A DNA stretch of 64,000 bases from Alnus glutinosa (taxonomy: Eukaryota; Streptophyta; Magnoliopsida; Fagales; Betulaceae), in the NCBI RefSeq assembly GCF_958979055.1, contig NC_084887.1, positions 32,093,544 through 32,157,543 on the forward strand, in the 5' to 3' direction. The position numbers and the translations under genes were made by a program. This document shows, in pieces, positions 11,881-23,439 of this stretch. Positions within the stretch are counted from its first letter, which is position 1; each line of letters starts with the position of its first letter. Below the pieces are notes generated by a model. It had not been told where the DNA came from and made no database searches. It worked only from the letters and a program-made list of their open reading frames with translations.

Positions 11881-11948
<68 letters not shown>
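11881..11948. repeat. Long (AT)n microsatellite
   Basis: A pure AT repeat of about 34 units, the longest in the window. It is likely to be unstable in length. Confidence 0.95.
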
Positions 11949-11952
<4 letters not shown>

Positions 11953-12692
11953 TGAAATGAGTTATTTAAATGATTTTAAAGAATTTCAACTATAATATTG
12001 ACTAATTTTTTGGAATAATAGTACATATATGGTTAGCATTTATTTAATTTTGGATTATGACACTTAATTTGTAGGGTACTTCTCTCTATCGCTCCTTATA
12101 TATACACGTACATTTCCAAAGCCCTTGTCGACTATCGTCAATAATTAACTCTTTAAGAAAGTTAATTGTGGGTTGCCGTTTTGATTTCGTCTAGCGAGAA
12201 GTGGCGGCATAGTTCTTCGGCAGTGACAAGATGTTGAAATTATTTTATGAAAACTTTCAACATTTTTTCTCTATTTTTGTGTTACATTTTGTCCCACATT
12301 AAAAAAGCTATGAAAATTATTTGTGCTTTATAGGGGATTGTATTTCTCTTATTCTATAATAACTTTTGGGTAGACACACGCTAGTGCTAGTAGCTAGCTA
12401 GTGTCACTCAGTGCTACCGCTCGCCCACACCCATCACATAGTCACATTGACGTTGTAAACGCACTTTGCATGTACGCATCGTCACACACTTGCATGAGCC
12501 ACAAGCTTACGATTTTCATGTGCTTTTTCTAATGTGTTAACTAATATTCTCATATACAAATATTTTGTTCGATTTTTACATCAATGATTGTTATTTTAGT
12601 AGTAATAAATTGTTCATTTTTTTGCTTTATAAAAGGCTGCTTTCAGTAATTCACTTTTACTACTCTTATTCTTCTTTTTTGTTATGAAACTT

Positions 12693-13278
12693 CACAAAAC
12701 TTTCCTCAACTTTCACTAAATTTGAAAACTACTCCCTTAAAGTTTAAAAATTCTCAATTTTACCCCTCAAACTTCTAATTTAATGCAATGACCCCCATTC
12801 GTCAGGGTTTGACATTAAATCAGTTGAAAAAATTGGTGAAATGACTTTTATATCCCTGAAACTTTTATAAAATTTGTCTCTGAAACTTTTATAAAATTTT
12901 AAAATTTACCCTTAATTTCAAATTAAAAATTAAAAAAAATAAAATAAATTGACCTAACGTAGGTCACGGCAGACTCACAGCAGTGGGTCACAAGTGACCC
13001 AGCATGGGTCAGAGGAACCTACCACAGGTATGGTGACCCATGCATGGGTCAGCCCATTTATTTTATTATTAAATGAAAGAAAAAAAAAAAAAAAAAACAA
13101 TGTGAGGGTATTTTAGTCATTTTATAGGCATCCGTTAGGATTTAACATTAAATCCTAAATTCCTAATGGATATATAAGGGATATTGCATCAAATTAGAAG
13201 TTTGAGATGGTGAAATTAAGAGTTTTTGAACTTTAAAGAGATAATTTCAAATTGAGTAGAAGTTCTTGGGTTTTTGTG
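12693..13278. mobile_element. Foldback element with long inverted arms
   Basis: The left arm (about 12693-12830) and right arm (about 13140-13278, reversed) match over more than 100 bp with scattered differences; the shared tract ctcaaacttctaattt is at 12768-12783 on the left and reversed on the right. The middle holds palindromic GGGTCA/TGACCC motifs (about 12950-13060) flanked by A-rich DNA. This is the same plan as the MULE foldback at 52476. A clear target duplication was not found, so class is uncertain. Confidence 0.6.
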
Positions 13279-13789
13279 CATCGAGGCGCTGTGGAAGCAG
13301 AGATATGAGAAAGAAGGCAAAATAAGAAGAAAAAGATAGGGGCGAGCAATATTGAGAGGTTCCTCATGGCATGCAGCAAGAGAATTAGAGAGAGCAGGGC
13401 AGATAATAGAACACAAAAGATAGAGATTGAATTGACAGGGAGTACTTGTCGTTGTATATATATAAGAGAAAAATAATATTTAACCCCCAGATTTTTATCT
13501 GAAATGATTTTAGTTATTAAGTTTCTAATTTCAAGAATATAATCATTATATATTGTTTAAAGTTTAAATAGATCTCTCTGTTACTTTTTCGTCAAAATAA
13601 ATGATTTGTGTCTTAATTGATACTCTAGCTTTCATATCAACACTTATATTTTAAGCGCCAGATCATGCATAAAAAATCAAAAAGAAAGACCCAATCTCCA
13701 AAAATAGAAACAAAAACCACATTCATTGTCATCTTAATCTTCTAGATTTGTTGCGTTAGAGAAAAAACCATTAACTTTGACACTGAGAT

Positions 13790-14357
13790 ATATAGGCCCT
13801 GGTGTAATAAATAGAAAATCGTTAACTATAACGGTAAAATGATAAAGGGACCAATTTAAAATTTGAGTAAAACTTAAGGGCTGTATTCTTAAAATTGAAA
13901 ACCCATAGATTAAATTCAAATAATTAAGAAGAAAACTTAGAGATTAAATATAATTTTTCCCTATATATAATAAGAAAAATGCTACACTTTTTAATTTTTT
14001 TTTTCTTAAATTTGTTCTTTAAATAATGTATCGCAGTCTCATATAATTTATTATTTTGAAAAATGTGTCATTATTTTATAGAATTATAACACATCATTTG
14101 AAAAGCAAAATTGTGAGATAATTTTTTTTTTTTAGAAGGATAGCATTTCTCGTATGATAATGAAAAAGGTTTACAAATTGTTTTCTACTTTAACAATACA
14201 GGAATTCAACCAACGTGTGAGGACTTTTGTTCTTTACATAATTCTGTTCCAATAAAGGACAAGCTCCTTTTTGCTCCAACCAGAAAGTTAAAGTTGTTAA
14301 ACTACGGCAGGTCGTTTATTATCGTTTCTATTCACAAAATTCAAAAGTTTCTCAAAT
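13790..14357. repeat. Dispersed or segmental repeat R, copy 1
   Basis: This segment aligns end to end with 19170-19920: tataggccctggtgt(g)taa, gaccaatttaaaatttgag, ggaattcaac(c)aacgtgtgagg, tttgctccaacca and tttctattcacaaaattcaa appear in both, in the same order. It contains its own copy of a MITE (13974-14151) but lacks the SINE present in copy 2. The nature of the parent sequence is unknown. Confidence 0.8.
13974..14151. mobile_element. MITE inside repeat R, copy 1
   Basis: The ends gaaaaatgct and (reversed) gagaaatgct enclose an AT-rich body. Flanking 9-mers are atataataa (13965-13973) and gtatgataa (14152-14160), 7 of 9 matching. The paralogue at 19373-19667 has 8 of 9, so a 9-bp Mutator-type duplication is likely. 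The MITE was present before repeat R was duplicated. Confidence 0.6.
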
Positions 14358-14529
14358 ATCATACGATTAAATCCTCTTACAACTGACTTAAATAAATAAA
14401 TAAAATAAAATAAAAAAATCCTCTTAGAACTTTTAATAGGTATTAAGTCCTTCCAGCCATCACTTCATATCATAATCCTTTATTTTTAAATATAGTCACC
14501 CATCTGAATTGCCTACCCTGACCCTTTCG

Positions 14530-17104
14530 AATTTGAGGGATTTTGGACAAAAGACCCTTCTTGCAGAAATGTTATCTCCTCTGCCGGGAACTTACACTCT
14601 AATGACTCTTCGGCCTACACTCTCTCAAAGAAATTGAAGCCACAAAAGTTGCTCTCAAAAGTTGGAATAAACTTCATTTTGGACATATTCAAACAAAGAT
14701 TTCCTCCCTTACGAGACAACTTGACACAACTCTTTCAAGTATTGAGTCTACTAAAGCTCCGGGCTCGTATGACTTCACAGCTTTGTTTTACAAGAAATAC
14801 TGGGATATTGTAAAGCCTGTAGTTCTACAGTTTGTTTGGGATTTCTTTGAAAAAAATCATCTTCTACAAGAGCAAAATCACACCTTCATAGCTCTGGTTC
14901 CCAAGCAGCTGGGGCCTTCTCGGCCACCCACTTTTGTCCAATCAGCCTCTACAGCATCATCTACAAAATTATCTCGAAGATTCTAGCTAACCGCTTGAAA
15001 GGTCTCCTTCATCTCTTTATCTCTCCATACCAGTCTACTTTTGTTTCTTCCAGAAGTATTCTATTTTGGCTCACAAGCTGCTCGACACTATCAAATCCAA
15101 ACAAGGTCGTGGTGGCCTTATGGCAGTCAAGATTGATATGGAAAAAGCCTTTGATCACATGGTATAGTCCTTTCTTTTGGCCATTACGAGCAAGCTGGGC
15201 TTCCACTCTAAATGTATTAACTAGATCCAGATTTGTGTCACCTCACCATCTTTCTCCATTCTTATAATGGAAGCCTGTTTGGATTTTTCACTCCAACTCG
15301 AGGTCTTCGGCAAGGGGACCATTTGTCCCACTTCTTATGTATCCTTGGCACAAAGGTTATCTATCGGCTTCTTCATTAGCAGGAATCCATTGGACTTCTT
15401 AAGGGAATCAAGATTGCTAGAAATTGTCCACCAATCACACATATTTTATTTGCTGATAATCTCATCATCTTTTCAAAGGCCACCTCTACTAAAGCTTCTG
15501 CGATTAAATCAAGTTTGGATTCTTACTGCAAATGGTATGGGCAAGCAGTTAATGGCTTCAAATCCTCTATTCTATTCAGCAAAAATACTACCTCCTCGAG
15601 TCCTCGACTAGCTCCAACATCACAGGTATTATCCCCTTTACACCATCCACATATGCTCCTCTCTATCTTGGGCTTCCTCTTATCATTGGTAGGAAAAAAA
15701 AAAATAGAAAAAGAAAAAGAAAAAAAGAGAGAAGAAGAAGAAGAAAGAAAATGAAGCTTTCCAGCCCATTCTTGATAAGTTATAGGGAAAAATCGATGGT
15801 TGGCGTGCCAAAACTCTTTCTCAAGCTGGAAGAACTGTTCTAATCAAAGTCACTACTACCACCATCCCCTCCTACACTATGAGTTCATTCCTTCTATCAA
15901 ACTCAATTTGCACTGCTCTTGGTAGACTATTTAAAAAAAATTGGTGGGGTTTTCCCAAAGGTAAATCAAGGAACCTATGCCTCAAATCCTGGAGCTTTAT
16001 GTGTACTCCCGCAATTTGGGTGGACATGGGTTTCGTTTTATGAAAGCAACCAATTTGGCCCTTGCCAAGCTAGGATGGAAGGTTACACTTGTTCAATCTC
16101 ACTTACCTCTATGTAGTCCTATTGCCCCTTTGAGCTTCTGGAAAGCCCTATGGAAACTTCACCTCAACAATAGACCGAGAAACTTCCTCTAGAAAATTGT
16201 TTTGAATATTCTCTCCACTATGGCCAAATTAAACGTCATCTTTTCATCTACCACTTCAAATGAATACCCCCTCCATCATTCGGCGGTGAATTCCCTACAA
16301 CATCTGTTCTGCAACTGCATATTTGTGAGAGTAATATGGCGTCACTCTTTCTGGCCCTTGGATTCTATGGCTCTCAGCCTCCTCGACATGGTGGAATGGG
16401 TCAAACTGATTATTAACCTATCACCTTTGGGCATCCCTTTAACTGATCATCACAGGTTCCAAGTTTCTCATCACATCAACAGGATCTCTATGGAGCACTT
16501 CACTGCCTAGTATTCAACTCCACCTCCACTAGAACATTGGCAACCCCCTATTAGCCCTGGTTATAAAATTAATTTTGACACGACTATACGGGATACTTTC
16601 TTTGCTCAAGTAGCGGTTTGCCGCAACCACCAAGGTCATATTATCAGCATGCTCTCCCAGATCAACTCTCCCTGTCGTCCAAATTATGGCGATGCCTTAG
16701 CTACGCGTTTAGTAGTTACCCTAGCATCTTCTCTTAATCTTGAGAATTTCATCATTGAAGGTGATTCTGAGGTCATCATTATGTCTCTACAGCATCCCCA
16801 GCACCCCCTCGACTGACGTATCTCTTCTGTTATTTCAGACACCATCGACTCTCTTCTAGCCTCCATCTCTTAAAGTGCTAGAAAAGTTAATAAAAGTACA
16901 AATTTATGTGCCCACTCAGTGGCACAATGGGTTGTAGTCAAATCCTTTTCTGGCCGCATTCTCACTATTCCCCCACTCCTTAACTATTGTTAGTGGAAAA
17001 AATCCACCCTCTTATAGGTTTGTTTAGTCTAGCTATTGCTTCTTTTTTTTCTTTTTTCTTTTTTCTCCTTTCCTTGTTTCTCAATGTACTCACAAAAAAA
17101 AAGA
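14530..17104 (+). pseudogene. L1-type LINE ORF2 fossil (reverse transcriptase to RNase H)
   Basis: The fragments read on the plus strand in changing frames. In order they are: linker and N-terminal RT text (14530-14980), finger/palm blocks including KIDMEKAFD (about 15130-15157), TRGLRQGD (about 15297-15320), LFADN at about 15449-15463 (the catalytic FADD box with the second Asp changed to Asn), downstream RT and connection sequence, and an RNase H-like domain (about 16555-16920) with LENFIIEGDSEVI. Many stops and frameshifts show that it is dead. An A run at 17095-17104 may be the 3' tail. There is no endonuclease domain, so the copy is 5'-truncated. Confidence 0.85.
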
Positions 17105-17129
17105 AGGTATCAATTTTCACTCTTTCCTA

Positions 17130-18010
17130 TGTAACAGAGGAATGGATTTTTTTTATTTTATTTTTATTATTATTATTTATAAGTGCATCAAACAAAGAAA
17201 TTACAAACAAGAAAAATATAGGGCAGACCAACCCAATAAAGAACCCCGAAATAACTTCATCAGTACATATAAACAAAAAATAAAAGGGAATGCATCAAAT
17301 GAATGACGCAGCCCTATAATTTATTGTCACAAAGACCAAGAAAGGTGGTCTCCAATTAAGGCAATAAAGCAAGGCGTACCACGAATGATACAACGAAGAG
17401 GCATGGGAAGGATCACAAACCTCGAAAGGTCCAATAACCTGATTCGTAGCCCAACAAAGAAACAGTTGCAGTGGCACACCCAAAGATGGACCGCCGCAGT
17501 AAGAAAGACACTGATGAGGAATAAAACGAAGCCTATAGTAGAGATGGCTTTAATGGCCCAAAGCAAACTAGGAGCAAAAAATAAAAACACAAAACAAAAC
17601 ATCGATAGCTAGTGGAGAGGAGGGGGTTGACGAGTCCTGGCATCTAAAGGCCTATCGCCGGCGCATGAAGACCACGTGCCGACACGTAAAGACCAATCAC
17701 CTGCAAGTGTGGCCAGAAGGAAGAGGGCCACCACAGATAACCAATAGCAGTAGCGGGGGAAGGCTATGAGGAGGGAAGTGGCCACCACGCGCCGCTGAGT
17801 GATTTCCACTCGCTGGCGCGTGTAGGCCACGCTCCAATGTGTGGGAGTCCGTTAGAGACACAGGTGGCATCGGCGTAGGCAGAAGACGACAGGGAAGGCA
17901 ATGGTGTGGAGTGTGTCGACCTGGATCTGACAGAGAAAAGTAAATCTAGATTCGAAAATTGCAACCCAAGATCCTTGATAAATCTAGCTGAAGACATAGA
18001 AGAAAGAGAT
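17130..18010 (-). mobile_element. Possible minus-strand retroposon of unknown family
   Basis: Read on the minus strand, a G/C-richer body (about 18010-17280) leads into tttgtaatttctttgtttgatgc and ends in an A-rich tail (17176-17133), as a reverse-oriented retroposon would. Open frames of 91 and 92 residues carry no family motif I recognise. The insertion point directly follows the LINE fossil. I could not read a target duplication; the call is inference from the tail. Confidence 0.35.
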
Positions 18011-18023
18011 GGCTAGGCTACCT

Positions 18024-18091
18024 GACATATAAGGGAAGCATACATTATCTTAGATGAATGGTTTTGGTCACTCAAACTGACACAAACAACT
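18024..18091. repeat. 68-bp direct repeat r, copy 1
   Basis: tataagggaagcatacatta, then atgaatggttttggtcactc and gacacaaacaa, recur at 22205-22274 with few changes; the second copy has 8 extra bases (a duplicated acttagat-like word). Sequence outside the repeat does not match. Confidence 0.8.
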
Positions 18092-19169
18092 GTGGCATAT
18101 GATCATGCAAATGAGAAAATAATTTAATCAATTCATATGGCTCTATAAATTGAAACAATAATCCTCTAAATTTTGATCGACATTAAAGATTAATTCTTGA
18201 AAAAGAACAAAGATCCAAACTATTAATAACTATTAGATAAATTTCATTCAAAGTATTAAAGGATTAGCGAAATTCACCGTTTGTTTCCCACATACTTAAA
18301 GACAAAATAAAATACAACATTGAGAAAGGAAAGACCAAATGGCAATATGGAAAACCTCATCCATCGAAGCTTCTTCTTTAGCCTCCTCATGCACTTCTTC
18401 CATATATGCCTCAACACAAGAACCTTTTTCCGATATTCAATTCTCCTTAACATCAAGCCAGCCTCTACATTCTAACAATCTATCTTCTAATACATATATT
18501 TTTTTCTCTCATTAATTTATATAGAATTAGTTCTTAATAAATGCACAAATGAGAAAAAATAAAATAAAATAAAATAAAAACAAAAAACAAAAGAAAAGAA
18601 AAAACTTTTATCTTCAGTGACTTCTACAATTAGTTGGGCATAAACACAACCAAATATCACAACTAAATAAAGATTGTTGGAAATAATCTTACTCAGATCG
18701 GCTCATCTAAAGAATCATGAACCTCCAAGCAAGTACTAGCCCAAGGAGAATTATGAGCCCCAAGCCAATACATCAAGACTCATGGATGGGCCTATCAGGG
18801 AGATAGACACCCAAACAAATCATCCATGGAAAATGCTATTTTTGGGAATACATGATGGACGGCACATCCAAATCGAGTCCCAGAAGTGGACCCATCACGG
18901 GACCAAGATTCAACTTCTCCAGCTAAGGCTCGAGACAAGCATGTCCTGAGAATTCATGTGTCGGTCTCATCACAAAAGGTGTCAAGTCACTCATTGATCC
19001 ATAGAAGGGTACAACCGGGTCTCAACCCCTAGAATTTCAGAACTAGGTCTCATTCCATGAAATTCGGATTAGAACTCTACTCCTAGTCGAGTTGGGGTAA
19101 GCGTCTCAATCCGGGTCCGATAAAAACTCTTTAAATAATCCGTTCAACAGTCTTACTCCTAGTTGGACT
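18092..19169. other. No gene seen
   Basis: No protein-family similarity. The stretch 18660-19140 is less AT-rich and could be LTR or gag-region debris, but I cannot identify it. A run of aaaat repeats occurs near 18557-18580. Confidence 0.4.
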
Positions 19170-19920
19170 TAGATATATAGATCCTGGTGTGTTAAATGGG
19201 ACACATGTAATAAATACAAAATTGTTAACTTTGATGGCAAAGTGATAAATGGACCAATTTAAAATTTGAGTAAAACTTAAGAACCGTATTTTAAAAATTG
19301 AAAGCCTAGGGATTAAATTCAAATAAGATGAAAACTTATAGGTTAAATATGATTTTCTCCTATATATAATAAGAAAAATGCTACACTTTTCAAAAAAAAA
19401 ATTTCTCAAATTTGCTCTCTAAATGGTGTTACAATTCTATTGAATTTATTATTTTGAAAAATGTGTCACTTTTTTTTTTTTTGACATGTCCATATAAGAG
19501 GGAGGAGGGGGGTTTCGAACTAGTGACCTCCACTTCATGAGGCGTGGTCTTCAACTGATTAAGCTACCTCTTGGAGATTCGAAAAATTTGTCTCTATCCA
19601 TATGATTATAACACATTATTTGGAGAACAAATTTGAAATAGAATTTTTAAAAAGTATCTAATTTCTCATTTAATAATGTAAAAGGTTTAAAAATTGTCTT
19701 CTACTTTATCAATACAGGAATTCAACCCACGTGTGAGGACTTTTGTTCTTTACATAATTCTGTTCCAATACAGGACAAGCTCCTTTTTGCTCCAACCAAA
19801 AAGTTATTAAACTACCGCAGGTCTTTTTTTATTATAATTTAATTTAAAAAATCTTTTATATCATAAATATATGTTTTATCTATTATCGTTTCTATTCACA
19901 GAATTCAAAAGTTTGTCAAA
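19170..19920. repeat. Dispersed or segmental repeat R, copy 2 (with SINE)
   Basis: Same sequence as 13790-14357, in the same orientation, carrying the older MITE (19373-19667) and an added SINE (19470-19580). A further AT-rich insertion of about 60 bp lies near 19825-19885. Apart from insertions, the copies agree at roughly 85 percent of positions by eye. Confidence 0.8.
19470..19580 (-). mobile_element. Short tRNA-derived SINE
   Basis: On the minus strand the element begins near 19580, shows a tRNA-like A box (tagcttaatcagttg, about 19566-19552), a B box (agttcgaaacc, 19521-19511) and ends in an A tail of about 13 (19482-19470). It is flanked by gaaaaatgtgtcac (19456-19469) and gaaaaatttgtctc (19581-19594), a 14-bp target duplication with two differences. 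The orthologous empty site is in repeat R copy 1 at 14058-14071 (gaaaaatgtgtcat). Box A/B order and the tail identify a pol III-derived retroposon. Confidence 0.88.
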
Positions 19921-20537
19921 AGAAAATTAAAGCAAGATGAGTTTGAATATTCATAAAGAGGTATATGAATATTAATCAAATATATGACCAAGAAAAATAC
20001 TAATCAACGCATTTGGTAAAGGAAGAAAATTAACATGATTTGCCATATTATTCAAAAAGAAAAGAAAAGAAAAAATCTGCATAGTCTCCAATCAGCAAAA
20101 GCTTGAACAAAATAATCACTTGGAAAAAAAAAAAAAAAAATCAAAGCAAAAAGTATGAATCTCTGTATTTAGGACAAAGTGATTTGTTGGGCTAAAGACA
20201 AACATTAGTGGGCCTTATTAAAGCAAAGAAAAAAGCCTATCTGACTATTTTCAATATTGAAATCCACAAAGAAAATAAATCCTAAACTAATAGGATTCTT
20301 TCTCTTTGGTTCTTTTCCTACCCGGTCTATAATAGTGATCAAGACCAAGACCCACTAAGAATTAAATATCTTTTATACCAAACACATTGGTATATAATAT
20401 ATATCAACTATTTATGTCGGCATGAATGAATTTGTCTTTATTTTTTTCGTAAGAAAATAGAACACCAAAAATTAAAAAAATTAAAAAAGAAGAGTGAATT
20501 TAGTTTTGCTAAGCCGGTCTTAGACTTCACTCTTCAG

Positions 20538-21174
20538 AAAACAGATTTGAGAAAAAAAGCGAGCAAATCTGCTCCATTCTCCCCTAATTTCCTTTTCTAC
20601 TTCTCGCTTCTACCTTCTCCCTCCCATTTTGTTTTTTGTTTTTTGTTTTTTTCTTTTGTTTGTAGGTGTTCTCCGACCAGATTAGCAATTTTAGCATCTC
20701 CGCTATGCATCTATTCATTTACCTCTGTATTTCGTGCTATGCAGTTCATATCCTTCCTGGCCGCTATTGATATTTGCTGGTTGTGTTTTTGCTTTGAATA
20801 ATAATTTTCTTCTCTTTCGATTTGCCCTCATGGACGATCTATGTGATGAATGTTAGTTAGGTGTGAGGGGTTATCTCTCACTGTCGGTTTAAATAAATTT
20901 TTTTAGGATATCTGGCTACCATTGTCTTAGATCTAGTCTGCTCGGAATAGACTTGCTCTTTAACTATTTTTGTACATGGTTAGCGGAAGATGAAAGTCAT
21001 AGATAACACTTTATTGTAAGAATTTTGTTTGTATCTATAACTATGTAACATCATAGCATGTGGTTATAATTTTGTAGAGCTTTTATGTTTTGTGATGTAA
21101 GAATTTTATACTCGAGATCTTTGATCAATGAAATATTCATATCTTTAGTTAAAAAAAAAAAAAAAAAAAAAAAA
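20538..21174 (+). mobile_element. About 600-bp retroposon, copy A
   Basis: The element begins at aaaacagat (20538) and ends in 24 A residues (21151-21174). It is T/C-rich at the start and contains ttcttttgtttgtaggtgtt (about 20652-20671), tgagaggttatctct-like text and gtgatgtaagaattttatac near the tail. The minus-strand copy at 45225-45816 matches it through most of its length. No RT or other protein domain is present. It may be a non-autonomous retroposon, a long SINE-like element or the 3' part of a LINE. Confidence 0.7.
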
Positions 21175-21381
21175 TTCCACCTACTTCTAATTGATATCTT
21201 ATAATTTTATCTTCTATCCATCAAGTTACTCATACTCTACAACATTTCTTTTTTGCATTTTCAGCTTATCAGTGTCTCCTTAATTATGATGTGATATGAT
21301 TGCTTGAATTCTTAGTTTTAAGAAAAATATCTAATATTAATTTAGCTTGAGGCATCCAAGACACAATAATTAAAATAATGT

Positions 21382-21895
21382 TGTAACACCCCGATCCCAT
21401 ATTGAGAATAGATGAATAACTTACATAAAGTGAACGGTTTATAAAGATACTCATAGGTGCTAAGTCATATATTGCTTAGTTACTATGTGAAACTGGGCTT
21501 TATAAGAAATTATAGGAAAGCTCTAAATTAACTAGTCATTTTGGAGTGATAGCGCAGATCTGTCTAACGCTTTTCCTTGAGTCGTTACAAATGGTATCAG
21601 AGCCACCTAGTAACCCCAGGTCACATGGTATTAGAGCACGGATGGCGTGGCCCTGACGAGGACGTCAGGGATTTAAAGGGGGGAGTTTGTAACACCCCGA
21701 TCCCATATTGGAAAGAGATGAATAGCTCACATAGAGTGAGTGATTTATAAAGATACTCATAGGTGCTAAGTCTCACATTGTCTAGTTACTAGGTGAAACT
21801 GAGTTTTATAAGAGATTCTACGAAAGCTCTAAATTGACTAATTCTTTTGGGGTGATAGCGCAGATCCGATTAATGCTTTTCCTTGAGTCGTTACA
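21382..21895 (+). mobile_element. Complete TRIM (miniature LTR retrotransposon)
   Basis: Two 208-bp LTRs, 21382-21589 and 21688-21895, start TGTAACACCCCGATCCCATA and end GTCGTTACA. The 98-bp interior opens with the initiator-Met primer-binding site TGGTATCAGAGCCA (21592-21605) and closes with a polypurine tract aaaggggggag (21675-21685). Flanks are aatgt (21377-21381) and aatat (21896-21900), a 5-bp duplication with one mismatch. No protein is encoded, so the element depends on proteins from elsewhere. Confidence 0.92.
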
Positions 21896-21901
21896 AATAT
21901 T

Positions 21902-22096
21902 TGTAACGATCAAAGGAAAAACGCTAGCCACATCTGCTCTATCACTCTAAAAGGACTAGTCAATTTGGAACATTTATAGAATCCATTATAAAACCTAGTT
22001 TCACCTAGTAATAGTTAGCACCTATGAGTATCTTTATAAACCACACACTGTATGTGAGCTATTCATCTCTTCCCAATATGAGACCGGGGTGCTACA
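21902..22096 (-). mobile_element. Solo TRIM LTR in inverted orientation
   Basis: The reverse complement reads TGTAGCACCCCGGTCTCATA ... GATCGTTACA, the same LTR as the neighbouring TRIM but more diverged. It starts only 6 bp after the TRIM ends and is followed by aatat (22097-22101), matching aatat at 21896-21900. LTR2 and this copy together form an inverted repeat of about 200 bp with almost no loop. Confidence 0.88.
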
Positions 22097-22204
22097 AATA
22101 TAATCCCAAAGAAGCAATTGTGTTGTCAAGCAACAAAGACAAAATTAAGTAATAATTATTGAACAACCAGTTTTAAATTCTAGAAGAATCATACACTTCC
22201 AGAA

Positions 22205-22274
22205 TATAAGGGAAGCATACATTATGTTAGATACTTAGATGAATGGTTTTGGTCACTCAAACCGACACAAACAA
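22205..22274. repeat. 68-bp direct repeat r, copy 2
   Basis: Second copy of the 18024-18091 sequence, same orientation, about 4.2 kb away. Confidence 0.8.
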
Positions 22275-22597
22275 TGTTGGGGAATTATCTAGGGAATTCA
22301 TTTTTAGTAAGCCCATAATATGCCATGTTGAAATACTACTTAATCTAAAAGTTTAAGTTTATATATTTGGGCCCAATTATACTATATAAACAACACATTT
22401 TCCTTAAACCATATTCTAAAAGTGACATGTGAGAAACATATGTTTTTTTTTTTTTTTTTAATAATAACATGTGCTTTCGTAATGGCTTAAATGACACCCA
22501 TCACTTTTAGAAATTGGTTTGTATAAATTTCCTACAAAAATCCGTGTCCATTTCCTAATAGAGAGAGACATTGCAATCCCAACACTAGCATCGTATG

Positions 22598-22749
22598 AGT
22601 AATATTAGAAGGATGACTCTTGCCCTTCTAAATATCATGTGACTTTTAAAATTATCATAAAATTTTAATTTAATTGTAATTTTTAAAATTAAGCTACATG
22701 ACATTTGAGAGAATACAAATAGAACTATTATCCTCCTTCTAGCATTACT
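22598..22749. mobile_element. MITE related to 4798-4953
   Basis: The ends agtaatattagaagga and (reversed) agtaatgctagaagga are inverted repeats enclosing an AT-rich body with tttaaaatta motifs. No convincing target duplication is present, so the ends may have decayed. Confidence 0.6.
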
Positions 22750-23439
22750 CTATGGGAAGTAGGAGCATTATAAAAATTAAAAGATTGGTAGACATTATAA
22801 ATTGAGTGGTAGATCGAAGGGATTACTTGGTTTTTTTTTTTGGTTTAATTAGAAAAAGCGTTGGCCAATCATCTTCCAATGAAATTGAGCAATTCAAGTC
22901 TTTTTTAGTGGTAGTGGTACCTTGCTCTATATTTTTGTGGAGGTGCTCATAGGAAATCGCTTGGGCCTTGGCCCATCTAAGAGCATTAGAGGCTTAGAGC
23001 AAGGAAAGGGACAATCTCAATATGTCCGCCAAGAAAAAAACAATTAATCTCGAAAAAGGAAAACAACTATATATATAAAAAAAAATTGAAACAGAAGAGA
23101 TCGAATAAAAATAAACCACGACGTGCTCAGAAAAGACTTTTTTTTTAAAAAAAAAATAAAAAAGAAAAAAGAAAAGACTTTAAAAAAATAAAAAAAATAA
23201 AAGGAACAACTGGAACGTGTTGGGTTCTGAATAATCCCAGTCTGTCAGCCCAAAAAAATAAAATACAATTGAGTAATAATGCTTTATTAGCTACCAAAAC
23301 AAATCTCTTTAAACGTAAAATAATAGAAGACCTTATTATCCCCCATGTGCGAAGGCAGAGACTACGGGGGCGTTTTGTGGGGGCTGTAAAGTTGCAAAGC
23401 CATATGGAGTATGAGTAGTAATGAGATCTAAAAATGTTG

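Noticed and set aside
22275-22583. Possible solo LTR with ends tgttgggg and ccccaaca-like text
   Set aside because: The flanking 5-mers (aacaa and ctagc) do not match, and no primer site or second copy is present.
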